Shown: positions 1-5,841 of the stretch, piece by piece
Layout of the letters: the number at the start of each line of letters is the position of its first letter
Numbering within the stretch: the stretch's first letter is position 1
Origin: Bacteroidota bacterium
GTDB lineage: Bacteria; Bacteroidota; Kryptoniia; Kryptoniales; JAKASW01
Direction of reading: 5' to 3'
DNA length: 5,841 bases
NCBI GenBank assembly: GCA_021796055.1
Contig: JAJYOS010000451.1
Span: forward strand, 1-5,841
Notes under the pieces: generated by a model
The model's database searches: none
What the model was told of the DNA's origin: nothing
The model's input: the letters and a program-made list of their open reading frames with translations, nothing else
Program-made: the position numbers and the translations under genes

Positions 1-112
1 AGTTTAAAATTCCGACGAGAAAATTGCAATCGACTGAGGCCGTGAATCGGATTGCACCGCACAAGACCGCGATTTAATGCCGCATCATAAAATGATGGTA
101 GTCCAATGTCGC

Positions 113-122
113 GGGACGTCCC
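113..122. promoter_or_regulatory. 10-bp perfect palindrome upstream of oxidoreductase gene
   Basis: GGGACGTCCC is a perfect 10-bp palindrome 75 bp before the chosen start codon at 197. A second small inverted repeat, CATCAT-AAA-ATGATG, lies at 83-97, and TGCAATC/GATTGCA arms lie at 25-31 and 50-56. The repeats are seen directly. A role as an operator or leader hairpin is inferred only from their position in the 5' non-coding region. No regulator is encoded in the window, and no convincing promoter hexamers were found near them. Confidence 0.3.
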
Positions 123-183
123 CTCCGGAACTTATGAATCTGTTTTCCGTTTATTATTAGTTTCACATGGTACGTAACCCACC

Positions 184-189
184 AGGAGG
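184..189 (+). promoter_or_regulatory. Ribosome binding site deciding the oxidoreductase start
   Basis: AGGAGG is a full Shine-Dalgarno match ending seven bases before the ATG at 197. It lies inside the longer reading frame that could open at the ATG at 167, and so favours 197 as the true start. The extra ten residues of the longer version (MVRNPPGGNT) read like translated leader, and the Rossmann fold begins immediately after the second Met. Confidence 0.85.
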
Positions 190-196
190 CAATACA

Positions 197-1375
197 ATGA
201 GTGATTACAAATATATAATCGTAGGTGCAGGAATGACCGCGGATTCGGCGCTGAAAGGAATTAGAGAGACTGACAATTCCGGCTCAATCGCGGTATTCGG
301 AGAAGAAAAGGATCCGCCTTATAACCGTCCGCCGCTTTCCAAAGGGCTATGGAAAGGCGATCCCATCGAATCGATCTGGAGAGGCGGCGAATACAAGAAT
401 GTCGACTTCTTCCCGTCGACGCGTATCACCTCCCTGGATTTATCGCACAATACCGTCAGAAGCCCGGACGGTAAGACGCATCGTTACGAGAAACTCCTGC
501 TCGCGACCGGCGGCAGGCCGACGACGTTCCCGTTTGGCGGAGAGAATGTCATCTATTTCAGGACACTTGAAGACTACAGAAGGCTTCGGTCGTTAACCGA
601 GCACGGCTCCGAATTTGTTGTGGTCGGGGCTGGTTTCATCGGCTCTGAAATTGCAGCGGCTCTGGCAATGAACGGAAAGCGTGTTACGATGATATTCCCG
701 GACGAGGGGGTCGGAACCCGAATGTATCCAAAGAGCCTCGCTTCCTTCCTTGTTTCATACTACAGGGAAAAGGGGGTCAACATACTTAATGATGACTCGG
801 TAAGAGGAATAGAGAGGAAGGACGGCGGGGTGACAGTAATAACGGAAGGCGGAGAGCAGATTTCCGCGGACGCAGTCGTCGCAGGCCTGGGCATCACGCC
901 TAATGATGTGCTTGCAAGAATCGCCGGACTTCAAACGGACAACGGTATTATAGTGGACGAGATGCTTAGGACAACGACTCCCAATGTCTACGCAGCCGGA
1001 GATGTCGCTAATTTTCACAATGAATTGCTCAACAAGCGCATGCGGGTAGAACACGAAGACAATGCGAACACCATGGGGGTAACTGCCGGACACAACATGG
1101 CCGGACTGTCTGAACCTTATCGGCACCTTCCCTTCTTTTATTCCGATCTTTTCGACCTCGGTTATGAGGCAGTCGGAGAACTTGATTCGAGACTCGAAAC
1201 ATTTGAAGACTGGGATGAAGAATTCCAGAAGGGAGTGATTTATTACCTTCGGGAGGGGTACGTTAGAGGTGTACTATTGTGGAACACATGGGGGAAAGTC
1301 GGTGCGGCACGTGAAATAATCGGTTCGGGAAAGAGGCATACCAGAGGTTCGCTGAAAGCCTTAATCAGTGAATAA
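197..1375 (+). CDS. FAD/NAD(P)-dependent oxidoreductase, ferredoxin-reductase/AIF-like
   Basis: This 392-residue flavoprotein probably passes electrons between NAD(P)H and a quinone, ferredoxin, rubredoxin or another acceptor; the partner is unknown. Two Rossmann nucleotide-binding motifs are visible. The FAD site is IIVGAGMTA at residues 7-15 and the NAD(P) site is VVVGAGFIGSE at 141-151. PYNRPPLSKGLW (41-52) is typical of this family, and TPNVYAAGDVA (261-271) is the second FAD-contacting motif. The segment after it (MRVEHEDNANTMGVTAGHNMAG, about 282-303) and the C-terminal domain (SDLFDLGYEAVGELD, 316-330) resemble AIF-like and ferredoxin-reductase proteins rather than disulfide reductases. 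The protein contains no cysteine, so a redox-active CxxC is excluded. The residue after the second beta strand of the NAD(P) fold is Phe (about 167) rather than the Glu common in NADH-specific members, so coenzyme preference is unclear. No signal peptide or membrane segment is seen, so it is probably cytoplasmic. The start at 197 is set by AGGAGG. The gene appears monocistronic and ends at a terminator. The family is confident; the substrate is not known. Confidence 0.93.
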   Translation: MSDYKYIIVGAGMTADSALKGIRETDNSGSIAVFGEEKDPPYNRPPLSKGLWKGDPIESIWRGGEYKNVDFFPSTRITSLDLSHNTVRSPDGKTHRYEKLLLATGGRPTTFPFGGENVIYFRTLEDYRRLRSLTEHGSEFVVVGAGFIGSEIAAALAMNGKRVTMIFPDEGVGTRMYPKSLASFLVSYYREKGVNILNDDSVRGIERKDGGVTVITEGGEQISADAVVAGLGITPNDVLARIAGLQTDNGIIVDEMLRTTTPNVYAAGDVANFHNELLNKRMRVEHEDNANTMGVTAGHNMAGLSEPYRHLPFFYSDLFDLGYEAVGELDSRLETFEDWDEEFQKGVIYYLREGYVRGVLLWNTWGKVGAAREIIGSGKRHTRGSLKALISE

Positions 1376-1385
1376 ATACACATAA

Positions 1386-1409
1386 AAAACCCCGCCGAAG
1401 CGGGGTTTT
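1386..1409. terminator. Strong bidirectional intrinsic terminator between convergent genes
   Basis: The arms AAAACCCCGC and GCGGGGTTTT form a perfect 10-bp stem around a CGAA tetraloop. Read on the plus strand, the GC-rich part is followed by TTTT. On the minus strand the A-run at 1384-1389 becomes a U-run, so it can terminate in both directions. It begins 10 bases after the oxidoreductase stop and 27 bases downstream of the stop of the convergent cytochrome gene (stop at 1437-1439). One element therefore probably serves both genes. Confidence 0.92.
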
Positions 1410-1436
1410 CAACGTCGCATGTATTCCTAATTGCAA

Positions 1437-3548
1437 TTACTTCAAGAGCACCATTTTCATCGTTCTATCGAAATTCTTCGCACTTATTCTGTAGAAGTAC
1501 ACGCCGCTTGCTACCTGCTCGCCCACGTTGTTCCTTGCATCCCACGTTACCTGATAGGTGCCGGGCACATAATTATCGCTCGCCAGCACTTTCACAAGCT
1601 GTCCGATGGAATTGTAAACAGATACATTGACCATTCCCGTCTTCGGTACCGAGAAGTTAATAGTCGTCGTCGGGTTGAACGGGTTCGGATAGTTCTGCTC
1701 AATGGCGTACGTCGTGGGGACCTTGTTGCTGACCACTTTCACACCTGTAACGATGCCAAGGGCTCTTTGCAGAAGAGCGAAAGTATATTTCGCGTTGTGA
1801 ACTCCATAGCTGCCGTCTTTCAGTACCAGCCGGTAATCCCAATAAGCGCCGAGCTGATTCTGCGTAAGGGCCTTGGCTCCGCTGGTGCTGATCGTGCCGC
1901 TGACAAGCGAATCCGGCAGCGCGGCAGCCAGCTTTGCGAGGAGAGCCTCGACTTCTGTCTGGACACCCGGGATCGGTCCGCCGTTCGCGATGCCTGCATA
2001 GTCATACGGGGCGGGAATCTGATCGAAATCGGTGATCGGGCCGTGGCAGGACTGACACACGGTGGTGTTGTCCGTAGTGTCTCCAAGGGCATCCGGGCCG
2101 CTCATCTTCCATGTGTGGCCGCCGAGCGTCGTTGCAGCATTCGCGTCAAGAGTATCTGTGGACATGTGGCACGTCACGCATGCGTCCGAAAGCTGGGTAT
2201 GCGTGGTCAGCCCGGTGATTGAGCTGTCACCGAACGTGTAACCGTCTTGTCCAAAGAACATGTCTGTCTGTGGACCGTTATGAGGCCCGAAATATTTCTT
2301 ATACCCTGCCGCAACCGCAGAGTTCACAGAAGTTCTTGATCTGTGGCAGTTCATGCAGAGCTGACCTACTCCGCCGCCCGGGATTACGAAGCCATTTGCC
2401 AGAGGCGCAGCCGAAACCTTCCTCAACTGATAAGGATTCGTGGCATCGTGCGGATTGTGACATCCGGTGCAAGTCAAGGGAATTCCAGCATAGGAAGATT
2501 GTGAAAGTTGGCCGTTGCTTGCATAGTCCGCAAAACCAGCGCCGTTGTGACACTGAGCGCAAGAGGATGAGTTCGGAGTCGGAGCATCTTCGACCTGGAT
2601 AGCAGTCATTCCGCTGTCGTGCGGGCTGCTCGTCCACTCTCTTCCTATCGCATGGTGAGGCGGTGCGTCATGGCACTGCATACACACTGAAGCGTTCAAC
2701 GATACGGAAATCTTTGAGGGGTCTCCCCAGTGCTCGCTTCCCGGACCGTGGCAGCTTTCGCAGCCGATGGTCCCCAGTTGCGCAAGCTGAGCGGAGGTGT
2801 GATAAAGGTGAGCAAAGTTTGAGTCGGCGAGAGGTGGTGCCGGGAAGGTCCAGCCGACTTGGTTTGCGACTGCCGCGAAGTTTCCGTTCGCCGCGCCTGG
2901 GTTGTATCCGGTCGTATGGCACTTGATGCAGTAACCTGCATATGCATTCCCCGCAGGGTTGTGCCCGTTGAGACTCTCCTTAAAGAAGGAAGCATGCGCA
3001 GTATTCATCCAGTGTGAATAATCCGCAGTCGGGTCGAGACCTAATCCAGTCAACGCTCCCTGGTGACAGACGCCGCATTGCGGGACCGTAGCCGTCGCGC
3101 TGTCGTTCGTCACTATTCCCATAGAGCCGACCCCGACATAATCTGCAGAGGTTATCACGGTCGAAGCCTGCGAAGTCCCCCCAGCGGTCGTGATCTGAAG
3201 ATTAATCGTATACTCGCCAGTCGTATCGACTGTGATCGTCGTAAATGGAGCGGATGCGCTGTCTATAGCCGCATGTCCACCAACCGGATCAACAACCGAC
3301 CAAACCACTGACTGAATTGGATTCCCAGTAGAATCGATAGCCTGAAGAAAAACTCTGGTCTTCTCCCCGACGGTCTTCAAGCCCGTTGTCGCATACATCG
3401 CATTCCCAGCCGCTCCATATTGCTGAGTCAAAGTATAGGGTGTCATCCCCACTACCTGAATGCCAGCCTTCGGTGCTGCTGTTTGTGAGTAAGCCAATCC
3501 AGCTGCGAGGAATACAATCACAAACATGGTAGAAATTTGTTTCCTCAT
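1437..3548 (-). CDS. Secreted nonaheme c-type cytochrome with Ig-like domain and T9SS sorting tail
   Basis: This is a complete 703-residue protein inferred to act in electron transfer at or outside the outer membrane. Residues 1-22 form a Sec signal peptide: basic MRKQ, a hydrophobic MFVIVFLAAGLA core, then AYSQ. Residues about 25-140 are a PKD/Ig-like beta domain (VVWSVVDPVG, then DTTGEYTINLQIT). Nine CXXCH motifs start at residues 158, 207, 263, 289, 330, 360, 398, 457 and 498. Their contexts include GCESCHGPGSEH, CHDAPPHH and ACVTCHM, which recall cytochrome c554-type multihaem proteins. Many histidines outside the motifs are shared with the neighbouring paralogue (TAHA, NFAHLY, GSEH, PHH, NPH, GPH, TTH, GGH, GVHN), enough for bis-His ligation of all nine haems. 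Residues about 612-703 are a type A T9SS domain (QNYPNPFNPTTTI, SGVYFYRI, final K), usually removed as the protein is fixed to the cell surface. The ATG at 3546-3548 is supported by AAGGAG. It lies downstream of a paralogue in the same direction, with 366 bp between, so it may have its own promoter. Haem binding and T9SS export are confident. The redox partner is unknown, and an enzymatic rather than electron-carrier role cannot be excluded. Confidence 0.95.
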   Translation of the reverse strand: MRKQISTMFVIVFLAAGLAYSQTAAPKAGIQVVGMTPYTLTQQYGAAGNAMYATTGLKTVGEKTRVFLQAIDSTGNPIQSVVWSVVDPVGGHAAIDSASAPFTTITVDTTGEYTINLQITTAGGTSQASTVITSADYVGVGSMGIVTNDSATATVPQCGVCHQGALTGLGLDPTADYSHWMNTAHASFFKESLNGHNPAGNAYAGYCIKCHTTGYNPGAANGNFAAVANQVGWTFPAPPLADSNFAHLYHTSAQLAQLGTIGCESCHGPGSEHWGDPSKISVSLNASVCMQCHDAPPHHAIGREWTSSPHDSGMTAIQVEDAPTPNSSSCAQCHNGAGFADYASNGQLSQSSYAGIPLTCTGCHNPHDATNPYQLRKVSAAPLANGFVIPGGGVGQLCMNCHRSRTSVNSAVAAGYKKYFGPHNGPQTDMFFGQDGYTFGDSSITGLTTHTQLSDACVTCHMSTDTLDANAATTLGGHTWKMSGPDALGDTTDNTTVCQSCHGPITDFDQIPAPYDYAGIANGGPIPGVQTEVEALLAKLAAALPDSLVSGTISTSGAKALTQNQLGAYWDYRLVLKDGSYGVHNAKYTFALLQRALGIVTGVKVVSNKVPTTYAIEQNYPNPFNPTTTINFSVPKTGMVNVSVYNSIGQLVKVLASDNYVPGTYQVTWDARNNVGEQVASGVYFYRISAKNFDRTMKMVLLK

Positions 3549-3556
3549 AGCTAATT

Positions 3557-3562
3557 CTCCTT
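3557..3562 (-). promoter_or_regulatory. Ribosome binding site of the downstream cytochrome gene
   Basis: On the minus strand this reads AAGGAG, eight bases before the ATG at 3548. It fixes the start of the 703-residue cytochrome, and the signal peptide begins at that Met, which agrees. Confidence 0.85.
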
Positions 3563-3660
3563 TTCTAGTGCTTTTGGCGTGAAACAGAAAACCCTTGAAT
3601 AGATTTCCTATCTGTATCTACAACTCGAATGCCAATCACCACCACCAAAACCCTTCGAAA

Positions 3661-3696
3661 TTTCCGGAAACAAGCCATTTGTGACTCTTCCGGAAG
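3661..3696. repeat. Pair of TTCCGGAA palindromes upstream of cytochrome gene
   Basis: TTTCCGGAAA (3661-3670) and CTTCCGGAAG (3687-3696) are each perfect 10-bp palindromes with the same 8-bp core, 26 bp centre to centre. They lie about 113-148 bp before the start codon of the downstream cytochrome. I see no other exact copy of the core in the window. Paired dyad sites in a probable promoter region suggest operator sites for a dimeric regulator, but the regulator is not known and is not encoded here. Confidence 0.4.
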
Positions 3697-3870
3697 TATT
3701 CGTCAAGAAAAAAGGTCCATCCTCCTCCCAGTCCGAGGGCATTTTGGGACACCATTACCAACAACTTCTGCAAGTAATCAAGATTCCTTGGACCATGAAA
3801 TAAGGAAAGACCACGCCCAATTCAGAGCCGTATCGTGACAAAGGGAGAGACAATGAGCTGTTAACATGCC

Positions 3871-3904
3871 GTTGCAGGCGATGTAGGATTGCACCGCCTG
3901 CAAC
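3871..3904. terminator. Hairpin just downstream of the upstream cytochrome gene
   Basis: The arms GTTGCAGGCG (3871-3880) and CGCCTGCAAC (3895-3904) form a perfect 10-bp stem with a 14-base loop. On the minus strand the hairpin begins 11 bases after the TAA at 3915-3917. It is not followed by a U-run (GGCATGTTAAC comes next), so it is not a classic intrinsic terminator. It could be a weak terminator, a 3' mRNA-stabilising hairpin that still allows read-through into the next cytochrome gene, or a protein-binding dyad. Confidence 0.4.
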
Positions 3905-3914
3905 AACCCCGGAT

Positions 3915-5841
3915 TTACTTCATCAACATCATTTTTCGGACTTGAGCAAAGTCCCTGGTCACTAACTTGCAGAAGTAGACCCCGCTCGAAACCATCATAC
4001 CGGAAGAGTTCTTTCCGTCCCACGTTACTTTGTACGTACCTGGCGCGAAGTAGCTGTCCGCCAGAGAGGCAACTTCCTGGCCAACAGAATTATATATGAT
4101 CAGCTTCACGATCCCTGATTTCGGTACGGAGAAGTTTATCGTTGTGGTGGGGTTAAATGGATTCGGATAATTCTGGTCGAGCGCATAAGTCCGGGGGACC
4201 CTGTTTGTGACAACCTCGACACCTGTGAGAGTGCCGAGTGCGCGGGTCAATATCGCAAACGTGTACTTCGCATTGTGGACGCCGTAACTTCCGTCATTCA
4301 GGACGAAGTTGTAATCATAGACGGCTTTCAAATAAGCAGGCTTTCCCGCAATCGAAGCAGAATCCGTGGCAACTGCGCCGGTGGCATCCTTCGGCAACAT
4401 GGCCGCGAGTTTTGCAAGCAACCCCTTCACCTCCGTCTGCACCCCTTCGGTCTTGCCGTTGCCATCATAATCGTCCCCCGCCTGAACATCATCGAAGCTG
4501 TTCATTGGGCCGTGACAGCTCTGGCAGACCGCTACGTTGTCGACGATATTTTTCCCGGAGCTGTCCGCGCTGCTCATGTTCCATGTGTGACCGCCGAGAA
4601 GATTGACCATATTCCCCGCCGCCGTGGACATGTGGCATGTAACACAGGCATCTTCCAGCTGAGTATGAGTCGTATTGCCCGTTATCGAATTGTCACCGAA
4701 TTGAAATGCGTTTTGTCCGAAGAACATGTCAGTCTGTGTCCCGTAATGCGGGCTGTAGTGACTGGCCCACTTCAGCGTATAGGTGTTGGCATTTCTTCTT
4801 CCTTTGTGACAATTCATGCATAGCTGTCCGAGTCCACCGCTCGTTATCTTATAACCGTTTATCAGGCTGTCGGCGGTGACCTTTCGAAGCTGGTGCGGGT
4901 TCTGGTCGGAATGCGGATCGTGGCACGACGCGCAACCTATCGGCATCGTCGCCTGAGTTCCGGAGATCGTCTGAGAAGTGGCGGACAAATAGAAACCGGT
5001 GCCGTTGTGGCACTTAGCACAAGAGGCATTGTTAACTCCGGGATCTTCCGTCTGAACGAGGTTCTTCCCATGGCTGCTTGTGGCGTATTGCCTGACAACC
5101 ATATGGTGCGTTGGCGCGTCGTGGCACTGAGCGCAAACTTTGACGTCCATGGAAATGCTTATCCGATTGCTTCCCAGCTGACCATTATGCTCGCTTCCCG
5201 GCCCGTGGCAGTTCTCACATCCGATTGTTGCCAGTTGTGCAAGCTGAGAAGACACGTTGTACAAATGAGTGAAGTTTGTGTCGACATAGCTCGACGGGAA
5301 AGACCATCCCGACTGAGCCTTAACATCGTCAAACCCGCCGTTGACCGCGTTCGGATCATATCCGGTGGTGTGGCATGTGATGCATCTCGAACTGTAATGC
5401 GTCTGCCTGGGATCAGTTCCGTTGATCGCATTCTGAAACATAACGGCGTGAGGTGTCTCCACCCAATCCTGCACCGTCGGAAGGTGACAGAGTCCGCACT
5501 TCGGGTACTGGATCGAGACTCCTCCACCGCCCATGAAGCCGACTCCCTGATAATAAGCCGATGTAACTGTATCCGAAACGGTTGAGGTTCCACCGGAGGT
5601 GGTGATGCTCAGCCGCACGACGTATTGTCCGTTCGTATCCACTTTCATTGTCGTGAATGGGACATTGGTGCTGTCGATGGTTGTTGTTGATCCGGTTGGT
5701 TTGCTTGTCAACGACCATATGACAGCGGTGATCTGCCCGCCACTTAAATCAACCGCCGACAAGTAAACAACCGAGCCCTTACCGACTGTCCGCAATCCGG
5801 ATGTCGTCGTCCTTGTTCCCTGAGATCCATAGACCTTTGAG
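3915..5841 (-). CDS. Nonaheme c-type cytochrome with Ig-like domain and T9SS tail (5' end outside window)
   Basis: This is a paralogue of the neighbouring cytochrome. The frame is open to the right edge, giving 641 visible residues. The visible N-terminus (SKVYGSQG, then TTTSGLRTVG) aligns with residues from about 41 of the complete paralogue, so roughly 40 residues including the signal peptide are missing. The TTG at 5793-5795 is internal and is not the start. In fragment numbering, a PKD/Ig-like domain spans about 1-100. Nine CXXCH motifs start at 115, 153, 208, 236, 274, 303, 341, 399 and 439. An acidic DYDGNGKTEG segment lies at 457-466, GVHNAKYTF at 520-528, and a type A T9SS domain at about 551-641 (QNYPNPFNPTTTI, GTYKVTWDG, final K). 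Non-motif histidines match the paralogue. One extra cysteine (SGVYFC, residue 624) lies in the tail where the paralogue has Tyr. The inferred role is surface electron transfer after periplasmic haem attachment and T9SS export. The gene lies upstream of the other cytochrome in the same direction, and the two may be partly co-transcribed. The family is confident; the substrate is not. Confidence 0.94.
   Translation of the reverse strand, partial: SKVYGSQGTRTTTSGLRTVGKGSVVYLSAVDLSGGQITAVIWSLTSKPTGSTTTIDSTNVPFTTMKVDTNGQYVVRLSITTSGGTSTVSDTVTSAYYQGVGFMGGGGVSIQYPKCGLCHLPTVQDWVETPHAVMFQNAINGTDPRQTHYSSRCITCHTTGYDPNAVNGGFDDVKAQSGWSFPSSYVDTNFTHLYNVSSQLAQLATIGCENCHGPGSEHNGQLGSNRISISMDVKVCAQCHDAPTHHMVVRQYATSSHGKNLVQTEDPGVNNASCAKCHNGTGFYLSATSQTISGTQATMPIGCASCHDPHSDQNPHQLRKVTADSLINGYKITSGGLGQLCMNCHKGRRNANTYTLKWASHYSPHYGTQTDMFFGQNAFQFGDNSITGNTTHTQLEDACVTCHMSTAAGNMVNLLGGHTWNMSSADSSGKNIVDNVAVCQSCHGPMNSFDDVQAGDDYDGNGKTEGVQTEVKGLLAKLAAMLPKDATGAVATDSASIAGKPAYLKAVYDYNFVLNDGSYGVHNAKYTFAILTRALGTLTGVEVVTNRVPRTYALDQNYPNPFNPTTTINFSVPKSGIVKLIIYNSVGQEVASLADSYFAPGTYKVTWDGKNSSGMMVSSGVYFCKLVTRDFAQVRKMMLMK

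Larger units (their letters stand above)
3549..3914. other. Intergenic region between the two cytochrome genes
   Basis: This 366-bp stretch holds no convincing gene. Short open frames on the plus strand (about 3629-3838) lack a ribosome binding site and recognisable protein features. It contains the Shine-Dalgarno of the downstream cytochrome (3557-3562), two TTCCGGAA palindromes (3661-3670 and 3687-3696) and a long inverted repeat just after the upstream cytochrome stop (3871-3904). On the minus strand a possible TTGGCA box lies at 3630-3635, but no good -10 element or Bacteroidota-type TAnnTTTG follows it. The length and the palindromes suggest that the downstream cytochrome is separately promoted, which is an inference. 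Confidence 0.6.

Noticed and set aside
152..157. TATTAT as a -10 box for the oxidoreductase
   Set aside because: There is no matching -35 hexamer about 17 bp upstream, and AT-rich hexamers of this kind are common by chance.
167..196. Upstream ATG extending the oxidoreductase by ten residues
   Set aside because: The strong AGGAGG at 184-189 lies inside this extension and is placed correctly for the ATG at 197; the extension has no family-like residues.
1431..2222. Long plus-strand open frame (263 codons) opposite the complete cytochrome
   Set aside because: It is antisense to a clearly real nonaheme gene, starts with TTG without a ribosome binding site, and its protein has no recognisable domain. 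Long antisense frames are a common by-product of codon bias.
3630..3635. TTGGCA on the minus strand as a -35 promoter box for the complete cytochrome
   Set aside because: No convincing -10 hexamer or TAnnTTTG element follows at suitable spacing, so a promoter was not called.
3629..3838. 69-codon plus-strand frame in the intergenic region
   Set aside because: There is no Shine-Dalgarno, the composition is rich in Ser, Arg and Thr with no motif, and it covers the probable promoter and palindromes of the minus-strand cytochrome.
3886..3897. 12-bp GGATTGCACCGC shared with positions 49-60
   Set aside because: A single 12-mer match in a window of this size is expected about once by chance, and the flanks do not align well enough to call a repeat family.
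4893..5585. Long plus-strand open frame (230 codons) opposite the partial cytochrome
   Set aside because: It is the shadow of the CXXCH-containing minus-strand gene, with no ribosome binding site and no domain; the similar frame at 4275-4823 is rejected for the same reason.
5793..5795. TTG as the start of the right-hand cytochrome
   Set aside because: The frame continues open to the window edge, and the upstream codons encode residues that align with the complete paralogue, so the gene is truncated by the window.

Overview
The window comes from a bacterium of the FCB superphylum, probably near Ignavibacteria or a related Bacteroidota/Chlorobi lineage. The main clue is the ending of both large minus-strand proteins. 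Each has a QNYPNPFNPTTTINFSVP block, an Ig-like beta fold and a terminal lysine, which is the classic type A sorting domain of the type IX secretion system (T9SS). Base composition looks mid-range, close to 50-55% GC by eye. A species cannot be named from this sequence.

Layout: positions 1-196 are a non-coding leader with several small inverted repeats and a strong ribosome binding site. Positions 197-1375 (+) encode a 392-residue FAD/NAD(P)-dependent oxidoreductase of the ferredoxin-reductase/AIF-like family. A strong, probably bidirectional, intrinsic terminator (1386-1409) separates it from the convergent minus-strand genes. Positions 1437-3548 (-) encode a complete 703-residue secreted cytochrome with nine CXXCH haem-binding motifs. 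A 366-bp intergenic region follows (3549-3914), with two copies of a TTCCGGAA palindrome and a longer hairpin. Positions 3915-5841 (-) encode a second nonaheme cytochrome. It is a clear paralogue of the first, and its 5' end runs off the right edge of the window.

The two cytochromes share one architecture: an N-terminal PKD/Ig-like beta domain, a nine-haem core with nearly identical haem spacing, a conserved C-terminal GVHNAKYTF histidine segment, and a T9SS tail. The order seen is consistent with Sec export, haem attachment in the periplasm, and T9SS transfer to the cell surface. The simplest inferred role is extracellular or outer-surface electron transfer. The electron donor, acceptor and any outer-membrane conduit are not in this window. 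The flavin reductase is convergent and lies behind its own terminator, so a functional link with the cytochromes is not shown.

The most notable feature is the tandem pair of T9SS-tailed, Ig-domain-fused nonaheme cytochromes. They differ in an apparent calcium-loop-like segment and in the length between haems 1 and 2, and palindromic sites lie between the two genes.
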